This document shows positions 34,954-43,470 of a stretch of 64,000 bases of DNA, piece by piece; position 1 is the stretch's first letter; each line of letters starts with the position of its first letter. This DNA comes from Archangium sp. (lineage in GTDB: Bacteria; Myxococcota; Myxococcia; Myxococcales; Myxococcaceae), in the NCBI GenBank assembly GCA_022843845.1, contig JALHMW010000001.1, forward strand, positions 186,001 through 250,000, read 5' to 3'. The translations under genes and the position numbers were made by a program. Under the pieces are notes generated by a model. The model was not told the origin of the DNA. It made no database searches and was given only the letters and a program-made list of their open reading frames with translations.

Positions 34954-36522
34954 TCAGTCGAAGAGCACGCCCGGGTTCAGCACTCCCGAGGGATCAAAGG
35001 TTCGTTTGACCGTCTTGAGGGCATCTCGAAACAGCGAAGGCACCTCGCGCTCGTACCAGGGCCGGTGCGTGCGACCGACGGCGTGGTGATGGGTGATGGT
35101 GCCGCCGTGCTCCGCGAGCGCGTCACTCGCGGCCTGCTTGAGCGCCTGCCACTGCTCCAGCTCGGCGCCTTCACGGCCGGGGCCGATGAACGTGAAGTAC
35201 GGCGCAGGGCCGTCTGGGTACACGTGCGTGAAGCGGCACGAGATGACGCCGCCACCACACACCCGCTGGAGCGCCTCGGTCATCGCGCCCGTCACCCCTG
35301 CGTACAGCGCGTCGAAGCGCGACCAGGAGCAGGCCGTCTCGAAGGTGTCGGCGATGAGGCCGAGCTGAATGAGCGCGTCCTGCAGGTACGGGCCCTGGAG
35401 GAACGACCTTCGCCACGCCTCGCCCGCGTCCTGCGCCCGTTCACCCTCTCCGTCACGAACGAGCGCGCCCTTCTCGCAGCGGCCATGGTGCTTGGCGGTG
35501 ATTCGCAGCGCCTCGTCGATCGAGCCACGCATGGAGTGCGACGCCGACTCGAACCCCAGCACCAGCACCGAGGCGCCATCGACGACGACGCCGTTCATCA
35601 TCGCCTCCATGCCATCGAGGAGGCGGCAGTTGGCGGGCTGCAGCCCCGACTGGCTGAGCTCCCGTACTGCGTTCACCGCCGCCGGGTACTCCGAGAAAGA
35701 CACGCTCGCGCTCGCGCGGAACGACGGCCGGGGTCGAACGCGCATCCACGCTTCGGTGATGACGCCCAGCACCCCCTCGCTGCCGATGACGAGCCGGTTG
35801 GGATCGACGGCTGCGCCCGAGGCCGGGAACTGCTTCGTCGCGAAGACGCCACGCGGAGTCACCATGCGCACCGAGTGGACGAGCTCGTCGATGTGCGTGG
35901 GGCCCGTCGCGAAGTGGCCGCCGGCGCGCGTCGCGATCCACCCGCCGAGCGACGAGAACTCGAACGACTGCGGGAAGTGCCGGAGCGTGAGGCCGTGCGT
36001 GCCGAGCTGCTGCTCCATCGAGGGCCCGAAGACGCCACCCTCGATTCGCGCGAGCCGGGAGATCGGGTCGACCTCGAGCACGCGATCGAGCGCCGAGAGA
36101 TGGACGCTCAGCGTGCCGTTCGCGCCAGGGCCCAGGCGCGGCTCGACCCCGCCGACGACGCTCGAGCCACCACCAAACGGCGTGACGGACAGCCGCTCCC
36201 GTTCGGCGCACTCGAGCGTGGTGACGAGCTCTGCCTCGGTGCGCGGCGTGACGACGACATCGGGCGCCGACGAGAAGTCGCCACGAAAGCCGCGAACCCG
36301 ATCGGGGTACGCCTTGCCCATCGCGTGCGCGGCCCTCGCACTGTCAGTCGACGACGCAAACGCCGCCAGCGCTGCAGGCACTGGAATTCGTGTGGCCGGA
36401 ACTCGGGCCTGACTGCCGACCAGCGCGCGTGCGGCGCCGAAGAACGGCTCGACGCGCGGGCGCACCTCGTCGAGTGGTATCGCGTTCGTCTCGAGGCCCC
36501 AACCCCACGGGTGTCGTCCCAT
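34954..36522 (-). CDS. agpS: Alkylglycerone-phosphate synthase (ether-lipid biosynthesis)
   Basis: A 522-residue FAD enzyme that replaces the acyl group of acyl-DHAP by a fatty alcohol to make the ether bond. The FAD motif PFGGGSSVVGG is at 115-125, the IATRAGG and GSEGVLGVIT loops follow, and the substrate-domain HHH at 478-480 (ITHHHAVGRTHRPWYERE) is the triple-His signature of AGPS, absent in glycolate or lactate oxidases. The N-terminal WGWG and DRVRGFRGDF are also typical. In Myxococcus xanthus this enzyme makes alkyl ether lipids needed for development. The upstream gene (36532-37365) ends 9 bases before it on the same strand. Confidence 0.93.
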   Translation of the reverse strand: MGRHPWGWGLETNAIPLDEVRPRVEPFFGAARALVGSQARVPATRIPVPAALAAFASSTDSARAAHAMGKAYPDRVRGFRGDFSSAPDVVVTPRTEAELVTTLECAERERLSVTPFGGGSSVVGGVEPRLGPGANGTLSVHLSALDRVLEVDPISRLARIEGGVFGPSMEQQLGTHGLTLRHFPQSFEFSSLGGWIATRAGGHFATGPTHIDELVHSVRMVTPRGVFATKQFPASGAAVDPNRLVIGSEGVLGVITEAWMRVRPRPSFRASASVSFSEYPAAVNAVRELSQSGLQPANCRLLDGMEAMMNGVVVDGASVLVLGFESASHSMRGSIDEALRITAKHHGRCEKGALVRDGEGERAQDAGEAWRRSFLQGPYLQDALIQLGLIADTFETACSWSRFDALYAGVTGAMTEALQRVCGGGVISCRFTHVYPDGPAPYFTFIGPGREGAELEQWQALKQAASDALAEHGGTITHHHAVGRTHRPWYEREVPSLFRDALKTVKRTFDPSGVLNPGVLFD

Positions 36523-36531
36523 GGAGCGGTT

Positions 36532-37365
36532 CTAGACCTGAAGCGGCCCACGCAGCTCGTTGGCAGACGCGACGAGCAGCTGCGCCGGGACTGCAGGATC
36601 GTCGGCGTCAGACACCAACACCCAGCGATCGGCGTCGAGCTGGGCCAGCCCTTCGATCTTCACGAGCGGAGCGACGCGGGCCCTGCGCACCACGCCTCTG
36701 GGGCCCAGCACGCCGACGATGGAGCCGACGCAGCTCGTGTCCTCGGCGGCGGCCGCGAAGTAGAGCTCGCCATCGAGCGACAACGAGAGATCGGTCAAGG
36801 TCAGCGGCACGCCGTCGAGCACTCCGAGGTCGAGCGCTTCGATGCCCTCCACCGCCCAGGAGCCAATCGCTCCGCGCTCGAGCCCGCGGGTGACGTCGGC
36901 CAGCGTGAGCCGCACCAACGCGTTCTGTTGGCCTGGCCCGTTCCCGCGCTGCCCGAGCACGAGCTGATCGCCGACGACGACGGCGGCCTCGATGTTGAGC
37001 GCCTCGAACTGCTGCTCCAGCGACGTGAAGAGCTCGGTGCAGTCGACGACCGACACCTTTCCGTCACGCAGCAGCGCTCCACGCCGGCGTCTGGGTGACG
37101 AGCCTGAGCCGAGCGCGAGCAGGCCACCGCCGGGCAACAGGGCCAGGGCCTCGAGATCGGGCTTCACTGCCCTTCGCTCTGTGGCGTCGAGCGGCATCAC
37201 GCCAGGCAAGAGGCGATGGCGGTCGAGCCGCGTGCCGTCGAGGGCGAAGGCCCACAGGTGCGGGTCGTCATCGGCGATCACGTACACGCGCCCATCTCGC
37301 ACGACACACCCGCTGGCGGCCGAGACCTCGAGCGTTCCGGAGGGCGTGAGTGAAACGACGTGCAT
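36532..37365 (-). CDS. DUF6929-like beta-propeller protein
   Basis: A 277-residue protein. ATG 37365 is used; the longer frame upstream is antisense to the 2OG-oxygenase gene. Its repeating strands (VYVIADDDPHLWAFALDGT, LALLPGGGLLALGSGSS, LSLSLDGELYFAAAAEDT, VLVSDADDP) make a small beta-propeller like DUF6929 proteins, with a GSGSSPRRRRGAL loop. No signal peptide, so cytoplasmic. It is 9 bases upstream of agpS and co-transcribed with it, but a role in ether lipids is only inferred. Confidence 0.75.
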   Translation of the reverse strand: MHVVSLTPSGTLEVSAASGCVVRDGRVYVIADDDPHLWAFALDGTRLDRHRLLPGVMPLDATERRAVKPDLEALALLPGGGLLALGSGSSPRRRRGALLRDGKVSVVDCTELFTSLEQQFEALNIEAAVVVGDQLVLGQRGNGPGQQNALVRLTLADVTRGLERGAIGSWAVEGIEALDLGVLDGVPLTLTDLSLSLDGELYFAAAAEDTSCVGSIVGVLGPRGVVRRARVAPLVKIEGLAQLDADRWVLVSDADDPAVPAQLLVASANELRGPLQV

Positions 37366-37440
37366 GGGCTGCACCGTATGACAGCCCCGATGGCCGGGTC
37401 GAACTCTGGCCCGTGTCGACAAGCGCGCTAAAACCGCGTC

Positions 37441-38394
37441 GTGGCCAAACACATCGCCGTTCTCGATCTGTCTCACTACACGCGCGGAACCGCCGCCGAG
37501 CGTGACCACTTCACGAAGGCCTGGGGCGACGGGCTGGTCGAGTACGGCTTCGTCTCGATCGTCAATCACGGGGTCGACGACGCGCTGATTCGCCGCACCT
37601 ACGCCGACGCCGAGCGGTTGTTCGCCCTGCCGAAGGACGTGAAGCAGAAGTACTTCATCCCCGATGGTGGCGGGCAGCGCGGCTACACGCCCTTCGGTCA
37701 GGAGCACGCGAAGAATCGCAAGGTCGGCGACCTCAAGGAGTTCTGGCACGTCGGTCGCGATCTGCCGGCCGGCCACGCGCGCCAGTCGACCTACGGCACC
37801 AACATCTGGCCGAGCGAGCTGACGACGTTCCGGGAGAACACCGTCGCCTTGTTCAACGCGCTCGACGCCGCCGCGGCGGTGATGCTCGAGGCCCTCGCCG
37901 ACTACTTCAAGCTCCCGTCACCGACGTTCTCGAGCATGGCGAAGGACGGCAACTCGGTGCTGCGCATCATTCACTACCCGCCGCTCAAGGACATGTTCAT
38001 GCCCGGCGGCGTCCGCGCGGCCGAACACGAAGACATCAACCTCATCACCCTGCTCTGCGAGTCGACCTCGTCGGGGCTCGAGCTGCTGACGCGCCAGAAC
38101 GAGTGGATCGCCGTCGACGCGCTCAAGGGGCAGATCGTCGTCGACTCTGGCGACATGCTCTCGCGCGTGACGAACGAGGTGATTCCGTCGACGACCCACC
38201 GCGTGGTGAACCCGAAGAGCGCCGATGACGACGTGGTTCGCTACTCGATGCCCTACTTCGTGCACCCGTACCCGGAGTGTTCGCTGCGCATCCTCGACGC
38301 GTGTGTTTCGGAGAAGAACCCGCGCAAGTACCCCGACATCACCGCCGACCAGTTCCTGCAGCAGCGGCTTCGGGAGATCGGCCTCATCAAGTGA
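37441..38394 (+). CDS. 2-oxoglutarate/Fe(II)-dependent oxygenase (isopenicillin N synthase superfamily)
   Basis: A 317-residue protein starting with GTG at 37441. The N-terminal part (LVEYGFVSIVNHGVDDALI) matches DIOX_N. The 2OG-Fe(II) domain has the HxD at AEHEDINLITLL, the distal His in STTHRVVNP, and the RYSMPYFVHP arginine for 2-oxoglutarate. The gene neighbours (ether-lipid operon, divergent; toxin-antitoxin, downstream) do not identify the substrate. The nearest use is oxidation of a small molecule or a flavonoid/gibberellin-like scaffold. No Shine-Dalgarno sequence is seen. Confidence 0.88.
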   Translation: MAKHIAVLDLSHYTRGTAAERDHFTKAWGDGLVEYGFVSIVNHGVDDALIRRTYADAERLFALPKDVKQKYFIPDGGGQRGYTPFGQEHAKNRKVGDLKEFWHVGRDLPAGHARQSTYGTNIWPSELTTFRENTVALFNALDAAAAVMLEALADYFKLPSPTFSSMAKDGNSVLRIIHYPPLKDMFMPGGVRAAEHEDINLITLLCESTSSGLELLTRQNEWIAVDALKGQIVVDSGDMLSRVTNEVIPSTTHRVVNPKSADDDVVRYSMPYFVHPYPECSLRILDACVSEKNPRKYPDITADQFLQQRLREIGLIK

Positions 38395-38412
38395 CCCGGT
38401 TGACCGCAGCCT

Positions 38413-38429
38413 GAATTCAGACTGAATTC
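38413..38429. promoter_or_regulatory. Perfect 17-bp palindrome, likely toxin-antitoxin operator
   Basis: GAATTCAG and CTGAATTC flank a central A, giving perfect 8-base arms, 7 bases before the Phd-type antitoxin ATG (38437). Read another way, CTGAATTC is also a direct repeat spaced by AGA (38411-38429). A TTGACC at 38400-38405 upstream could be the -35 element with the palindrome over the -10, so bound antitoxin would repress. Phd/YefM antitoxins typically bind such palindromes. Confidence 0.6.
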
Positions 38430-38436
38430 GGGCGGC

Positions 38437-38715
38437 ATGAAGCTCTCCAAGAACGTCCGCTCGATCACGTACCTGAAGGCCAACGCCGCCGACCTCGTCG
38501 AGACCCTGACCGAGGAGCGTGAGCCCTACGTCATCACCCAGAATGGAGAGGCCAAGGCGGTCATCGTCGACGTCGCGACGTGGGAGCAGACCGAAGAGAC
38601 GCTGGCGATGCTCAAGATCCTCGCACTGGGGAACAAGCAGATCGCCGAGGGCAAGACTCGCCGCGCTGCAGACGTCATCAAGGAGCTCCGCGCGTCGTTC
38701 ACGTCGGGCCGTTGA
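38437..38715 (+). CDS. Phd/YefM-family antitoxin
   Basis: A 92-residue protein. The N-terminal Phd fold is clear: a SITYLKANAADLVETL dimer helix, then EPYVITQNGEAKAVIVDVATWEQ. The C-terminal helical tail (KTRRAADVIKELRASF) is the region that wraps the toxin. Its last base is shared with the toxin start (TGATG), which secures the pair and the coupled translation. A palindromic operator candidate lies just upstream. It likely neutralises the ParE-type toxin and represses its own promoter, as in this family. Confidence 0.92.
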   Translation: MKLSKNVRSITYLKANAADLVETLTEEREPYVITQNGEAKAVIVDVATWEQTEETLAMLKILALGNKQIAEGKTRRAADVIKELRASFTSGR

Positions 38716-39041
38716 TGCGCTTCGACGTCCAGCTCACCGACCACGCGGCTGCCGACCTCGCCGAGATCGTTCGCTTCATTCGGGAACGTGATGGTGACCC
38801 TCGCGCGGCCGCGCTCCTCACCCGCTTCGAGCAGATCGTCAGCGACCTGTCGCGCTTCCCGTCGAAAGGGGTCATGCCGCGCGAGCTTGCCGAGTTGGGG
38901 ACGCACGAGTTCCGGCAGGTGCACTTCAAGCCTTGGCGAGTCGTGTACCGCATCGAAGTGCGCGCGGTCTTCGTCATGCTGATCGTCGACGGCCGCCGCA
39001 ACCTCGGGGCCATCCTCGCGCGACGGCTCCTGGGGCCCTGA
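38715..39041 (+). CDS. ParE/RelE-family toxin
   Basis: A 108-residue protein with the ParE/RelE fold: AAADLAEIVRFIRERDG, the RFPSKGVMPRELAELG loop, then EFRQVHFKPWRVVYRIE and FVMLIVDGRRNLGAILARRLL. Start ATG 38715 shares a base with the antitoxin stop. Without the residues tested I cannot say whether it cuts mRNA like RelE or poisons gyrase like ParE; the EFR..H..YRVVY pattern with a basic C-terminus fits the ParE/plasmid-stabilisation branch. The pair is probably a recent acquisition, though codon use looks like the neighbours. Confidence 0.9.
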   Translation: MRFDVQLTDHAAADLAEIVRFIRERDGDPRAAALLTRFEQIVSDLSRFPSKGVMPRELAELGTHEFRQVHFKPWRVVYRIEVRAVFVMLIVDGRRNLGAILARRLLGP

Positions 39042-39121
39042 CGACGCAGCGCTCCTCAAAAGCGTGTGGGGAGCCGTCCCGTTCACGCCCTATGATGTCG
39101 CCTCCCCCGCTGGAGGTCCTC

Positions 39122-39973
39122 GTGCCGAGAGTGACTGCACTCACCCTGTCGATGGTGCTCGCGATCGCGGCGCCGGCGCAGGCCGCAGACTTCACCATTC
39201 GCCTGTTCTCGGAGATCACCTTCCAGGGCCTCTCGGAGCTCTCGTCGACGTCGAGCGACGCGACCAGCAACGAGCGCCACGCCGAGCAGCCGCCTCCGAC
39301 GGTTCGCAAGCAGGGCCCCGATGGTTCCGCGTGCCGGCGACACGACGACTGCCGCGGGTGGTGTCAGAGCGGCGTGTGCATGCAGCCGCAAGCCGCGCCC
39401 GGCTGCACCTCGAATGAGCAGTGTTCGCAGGGCTTCATGTGCTGGAGCGGACAGTGCGTTCAGGCACAACAGCAACCGATGTGCACGTCGAACGCTCAGT
39501 GCGCGCAGGGCTTCGTGTGCTGGAGCGGGCAATGCGTTCAGGCCCAGCAACAGCAGGGCTGTGCGTCGAACGCGCAGTGCGCGCAGGGCTTCGTGTGCTG
39601 GAACAGCCAGTGTGTGCAGGGTGGTGAATCGCCGCCGCCGATGCCTGCGGCCGCGTGCACCGTCAACGAGCAGTGCGGCCCCGGCTTCGTCTGTCTGAAC
39701 GGCGCGTGCGTGAACCCGCCGACACTGCGACGTGGCACCGAGCTGTTCCTGCGTCAGCGCGTCGTGCAGCTGCGCCAGGAGCTCACCTTCGGAGAAGGCC
39801 CCGTCATCACCGCGCTCGCGTCGTTCCATCACGTCTCGCCAGTCGAGCTGGGGCGGACCTTGCGATCGCATCGCGCCGAACTCGCCACCCTCATGGGTGA
39901 TGGGACCGACGACGCGTGGGCCGGCCGGTTCCTGCGTCGCGTCGAGGAGCTGGAATTGACGTGCCGGGGTTGA
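39122..39973 (+). CDS. Exported protein with Dickkopf-like Cys repeats
   Basis: A 283-residue protein. GTG 39122 has GGAGG (39112-39116) 5 bases upstream and starts a good Sec signal (TLSMVLAIAAPAQA); the longer frames upstream read antisense. After a disordered stretch, four Cys knots of the SNEQCxxGFxCWxGQC type follow, three of them nearly identical 26-residue copies (39404-39619), with a fourth (CTVNEQCGPGFVCLNGAC) later. The C-terminal 80 residues are helical, resembling the trailing part of the Lnb-type neighbours. The stop overlaps the next gene, so the two are co-translated. Confidence 0.82.
   Translation: MPRVTALTLSMVLAIAAPAQAADFTIRLFSEITFQGLSELSSTSSDATSNERHAEQPPPTVRKQGPDGSACRRHDDCRGWCQSGVCMQPQAAPGCTSNEQCSQGFMCWSGQCVQAQQQPMCTSNAQCAQGFVCWSGQCVQAQQQQGCASNAQCAQGFVCWNSQCVQGGESPPPMPAAACTVNEQCGPGFVCLNGACVNPPTLRRGTELFLRQRVVQLRQELTFGEGPVITALASFHHVSPVELGRTLRSHRAELATLMGDGTDDAWAGRFLRRVEELELTCRG
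39404..39619 (+). repeat. Three 78-bp tandem repeats encoding Cys knots
   Basis: Copies start at 39404, 39482 and 39560 and encode SNEQCSQGFMCWSGQC, SNAQCAQGFVCWSGQC and SNAQCAQGFVCWNSQC. The 26-codon phase is kept exactly, so copy number can vary without frameshift. Confidence 0.8.
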
Positions 39974-42471
39974 GCACAGGCGCCTCGCTGCTCGTGCCCC
40001 TCATCGCCTCGGCCGCCATCGCACAGGTGGATGCCACCGCGCTCGCCGCACGTCGGATCGTGCTCGTGCCCTCCTCCGGGTGGACGCCCGAAGTCCTCGA
40101 AGATCTCTCGCTCGGACTCGACGCTCTGCCTCCGCGCGCTCGTGCTTTCCCTGGCGGTCCGCTCGAGGTGGAACTGCACGACGAGGCGCGAGCGTTCGGC
40201 ATCGGCGAGGCGGGAACGCGCCTGCACCTGTTCGAGTACCGCGACGATGACGACCCTCGCGCGATGGCGCAGCTCTCTCGCCTGAGCGTCGAACAACGGC
40301 GACGGCTGTGGCGGCGGCGCGCGGTGGTGCACGCCATCATCCGCCGGTGGGACTCGAGGCTTCACTGGAGCGACCGACCGGCGTGGCGGCGCATCGCGGG
40401 CTGGCGCGATGACGAGCCGTTCGTCCAGTACGCGTGGGCGTTCTCACGTCGTGATGGCCAGCGGTCGGCGGCGCTCGATCTCGCGACCTTCGCGGAGGAA
40501 GCGCTCGTCCCCGCCGAGTCGATGGACCCCCACGCCGTGCCGCCCGACGCGCGCGTTCGCTGCCGCGAGCTGACGAAGTCGCGCCAGCTCGATGCGTTTC
40601 TCCGAGCCCTCGATGACTCGTGGACCCCAGGGAGTTCGTGTCCTGCGTTCCAACGATGGGCGACCTCGTCTCCCGTTCGCGGGTTCGAGCTCGTCTTCGC
40701 GGCGCCGTCGTCGGTCGCGTCGCAAGCGCTCTTCGGCCACCTGCTGCTCCGCATCGTTCGTGAGGGAGACGACGCGGCGCCGGGCGGTGGTCAGGTGCTG
40801 CAGCTCGCGGCGCTCGTCTCTCCGCTCGAGCCGCGCACGTCGTATGTCTGGAAGGGCCTCGGGCTGGGAGACGGGTTTCGCGGCGTCTTCACGCTCACGA
40901 CCGTCTCGGACGTTCGCGCGGAGGCGCTCGACCTGCAGCAACGCTCGCTGCGCCGGTTCGCGCTCGAGCTCACGCCCGATCAACGGGAGCGACTGCTCGC
41001 CCGCATCTGGGAGCTCGAGCGCATCGGCTACGTCGACTACCGGTTCTTCACTGCCAACTGCTCGACGATGGTGCGCTTCCTGCTCGAGCCGGTGCTCGAT
41101 GACGCCGCGCCAGGCCCGCCGTCGACGCCGTGGGAGGCTCCCGGTCAGGTGCTCGACGCGCTCGCGCCGCTGCTGCGTGCGATGCCGGCGGACCCATCAA
41201 GTGGAGAAGTCGCTCGTCTGGCTGAGGCGACGCTCGAGGCTGAGCTCTCGCAGCCGGGCGTCAAAGAGGCGCTGGGCACGCGGTGGCCAGTGGTGGCTGG
41301 ACTCGTCGGGGACGCAACGGAGCGAGTCGCTGCCTGGGGCGCGCTCGAAACGCCGCTCTCACCCGAACTCGAGCGTTGGCGCGCGAGGGTGGCGCTCGCG
41401 GGCCTGCGACGGGAGCGCTTTCGCTTCGACGTGGCCACTGCGGAGCGGCTCCGCGCCGAGAAGCAGACGATTCTCCCGGGGTGGAAGGGGCCCTCGACCG
41501 ACGAGCTGGTCGCCTCGAGACAGCGGCGATTCGAGCAGGCCCCGTCACGGCGCGCGAACGCAGCGTGGGAGCTGGCCGAGCTGCTCGCGCTCGATGAGCT
41601 GCTGCGGACTGCTCCGCGACGTGAACCCGATGAATCGGAGAAGCACATCATCGCCACCGCACGTGAGGCGCAGCGGACCTTCGACGCCGTCGCGAACGTC
41701 GTGGCCAGCCTTCCGGAAGACGCGCTTCGCCGGGCGCAGGCCGACGAGAAGGAGCAGCTCGCTCACGTCCAGTCCGAGACATTGGCGCGGTCGGTTCCCG
41801 AAGGCGGGCTCGGCCACGCGTCGCTGGCGGTCGGAGCGCTCTCGACGGGAGTGCCCATGCTGCGAGTCCGCGTCGCGGCTCTCGCAGAAGAGCAAGGCGA
41901 TCAACGGCTCGGCGGCTTCGGTTCGCAGGTTGGCGTGCGGGCGCTCGACGCCACGGCCGATCTCGTCGCGTCACAGGGGCCATCCATCGCGCGGGCTGGC
42001 GTGACGCTCCTTGGAGTCCGCGTCCTGTCGACCGCTCGCGCCGGCTGGGGTGCCTCGCTCGACTACGGGTACGCGCAGCGCGCTCACGAGGCAACGGTCG
42101 GCGGCGAAGGTGTCGTGGCTGTCGTGCGTGATGAGCGGCTGACGAACTTTCTGCTCGTCGCGGGCGGCGTGCGGGTCGGCTCGCGTGACGCTGCCTTCCT
42201 CATCGCGCCAAAGGTCGAGCTCGGAGCGCGACTTCAGTTGCCGGGCTCGTTCGCGAACGCCGTGAGGCTCGAGGCTGGCTGGACGCCTCGTTTCCTCGCT
42301 GACGCGCGCAGCTCGTCTTTCCACCATGGCGTCACCGGGCGCGCGCGGCTCGTGTTGCGCCTCGGTGTGGTGCGCGGCCTGGCCATCTCTGCGCGTGCCG
42401 ACGTGGAGTTCGAGTGGCGTCCCGGGAGCGAGCCCGCAGGCGCTGCCGTCGCGGGACTCACCTTCGATTGA
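39961..42471 (+). CDS. Lnb-like (DUF4105) periplasmic protein with C-terminal barrel-like domain
   Basis: An 836-residue protein. The GTG at 39961 overlaps the previous gene by 13 bases; a TTG at 39970 (TTGA overlap) is an alternative. Signal SLLVPLIASAAIAQ. Residues ~230-420 form the DUF4105/Lnb N-terminal domain; the signature is RFFTANCSTMVRFLL, with C367. This domain resembles NlpC/P60-type thiol enzymes. A long helical region follows, then a beta-rich C-terminus (from ~620) like DUF7840, probably a membrane barrel or surface part. Function of the family is not known. It pairs with the Cys-repeat gene upstream. Confidence 0.85.
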   Translation: MPGLSTGASLLVPLIASAAIAQVDATALAARRIVLVPSSGWTPEVLEDLSLGLDALPPRARAFPGGPLEVELHDEARAFGIGEAGTRLHLFEYRDDDDPRAMAQLSRLSVEQRRRLWRRRAVVHAIIRRWDSRLHWSDRPAWRRIAGWRDDEPFVQYAWAFSRRDGQRSAALDLATFAEEALVPAESMDPHAVPPDARVRCRELTKSRQLDAFLRALDDSWTPGSSCPAFQRWATSSPVRGFELVFAAPSSVASQALFGHLLLRIVREGDDAAPGGGQVLQLAALVSPLEPRTSYVWKGLGLGDGFRGVFTLTTVSDVRAEALDLQQRSLRRFALELTPDQRERLLARIWELERIGYVDYRFFTANCSTMVRFLLEPVLDDAAPGPPSTPWEAPGQVLDALAPLLRAMPADPSSGEVARLAEATLEAELSQPGVKEALGTRWPVVAGLVGDATERVAAWGALETPLSPELERWRARVALAGLRRERFRFDVATAERLRAEKQTILPGWKGPSTDELVASRQRRFEQAPSRRANAAWELAELLALDELLRTAPRREPDESEKHIIATAREAQRTFDAVANVVASLPEDALRRAQADEKEQLAHVQSETLARSVPEGGLGHASLAVGALSTGVPMLRVRVAALAEEQGDQRLGGFGSQVGVRALDATADLVASQGPSIARAGVTLLGVRVLSTARAGWGASLDYGYAQRAHEATVGGEGVVAVVRDERLTNFLLVAGGVRVGSRDAAFLIAPKVELGARLQLPGSFANAVRLEAGWTPRFLADARSSSFHHGVTGRARLVLRLGVVRGLAISARADVEFEWRPGSEPAGAAVAGLTFD

Positions 42472-42498
42472 TCGCCGTGCGAAGCTGATTGTTGCGCC

Positions 42499-42969
42499 AT
42501 GACGACTGCTGCTCTTCTTCTGTGCCTGCTGGTGACCGGCGCTGACGTTCCCTCGAAGCCGCGCCTCGTCGGCAGCGTGCGGGTGTCGACCTTCACCGGC
42601 CTGCCCGACGTTCTCGGCATCTCGGGCACGCTGCACCTGATTCCGTACGTCGATCTCGAGGGCGGCGCGTCGGCGTTCGTCTTCTCGCAAGGCTGGTACG
42701 CGCGCGGCGGGCCCCGGTGGCTCTTCGAGGACTGGCGAGACGAGAACAACCGCGGCGCCACGCTGCGGCTGTCGGCCCTCTTCGGGTTCAAGTCGATCGC
42801 GCTGAGAGACTCTCAGTTTCAAGGCTTCCACTTCGTCGGCGCGGTCGAGCTCACATACTGGCTCGCGAACCATGCAGGGCTGACGTTCCAGCTCTCAGGG
42901 GGCGGCACGGTGCGCGCCTGGCCGAGCTTCTTCCCCGAGCTGCGCCTCGCCTGGGGCCTCGCCTTCTGA
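42499..42969 (+). CDS. Small outer-membrane beta-barrel-like protein
   Basis: A 156-residue protein. The N-terminal 15-17 residues are a Sec signal (LLLCLLVTGADV). The rest is beta-rich with amphipathic strands and aromatic girdle residues (VRVSTFTGLPDVLGISGTL, LEGGASAFVFSQGWYAR, LRLSALFGFKSIAL, FHFVGAVELTYWLANHAG, FPELRLAWGLAF), ending in Phe as barrel proteins often do. It follows the Lnb-like gene by 27 bases and may share its transcript. The 3' end overlaps the ExbD gene by 75 bases in antisense. Confidence 0.7.
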   Translation: MTTAALLLCLLVTGADVPSKPRLVGSVRVSTFTGLPDVLGISGTLHLIPYVDLEGGASAFVFSQGWYARGGPRWLFEDWRDENNRGATLRLSALFGFKSIALRDSQFQGFHFVGAVELTYWLANHAGLTFQLSGGGTVRAWPSFFPELRLAWGLAF

Positions 42970-43428
42970 CGCGAGCGTCACGTCGGGAAACAATGGCTGC
43001 CGGCCGGGCCCTTCGCGCGCTGCATCCATCGTCGCGACGAGGTCTTCGAAGCCGAGCCCTGGAGACGCGCGCAGCACGAGGCGTTGGTCGCCGGGTCGAG
43101 AGGCCTTCACGTTCGTGAGCACTGCGGTGAGCTCGGCGAGCGGCCATCGCCCTTCGACCTTCGGTAACGAGCGCGTCAGGTCGCCTGCCGTCACGACGTA
43201 GCCCGAGGCGTCGACAAGAACCGAAACGGGAGACGCACTCATCGCGCCGCCCCCGCCGCCGTCTGCGCTCACTTTGAGGACTCTCATCACGCCGAGCCCC
43301 GTCATCGACAGCAGCATGAAGAGGATGAGGTTCATCAGGATGTCGAGGTACGGGATGATCGTGAGTTCGCCCACGTCGGCGTCTGCGTGAGCACGGAGCT
43401 TGCGGCTGGAGCGAGTCATGGCCGTCAT
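42895..43428 (-). CDS. exbD: ExbD/TolR-family biopolymer-transport protein
   Basis: A 177-residue protein. The N-terminal TM is TIIPYLDILMNLILFMLLSM, with the conserved membrane Asp of ExbD/TolR, used to couple proton flow to energised transport. A periplasmic domain with VSVLVDASGYVV and LVLRASPGLGFEDLV follows. The start is either ATG 43428 or 43419. The large open frame that extends to 46107 is mostly antisense to the phytase/GDPD gene. No ExbB/TolQ partner is in the window, so the partner must be elsewhere. The C-terminus overlaps the barrel gene. Confidence 0.82.
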   Translation of the reverse strand: MTAMTRSSRKLRAHADADVGELTIIPYLDILMNLILFMLLSMTGLGVMRVLKVSADGGGGGAMSASPVSVLVDASGYVVTAGDLTRSLPKVEGRWPLAELTAVLTNVKASRPGDQRLVLRASPGLGFEDLVATMDAAREGPGRQPLFPDVTLASEGEAPGEAQLGEEARPGAHRAAP

Positions 43429-43470
43429 GACAGCGCGAGCAACGGTTGGTTCCCGACTACGGTTCACACC

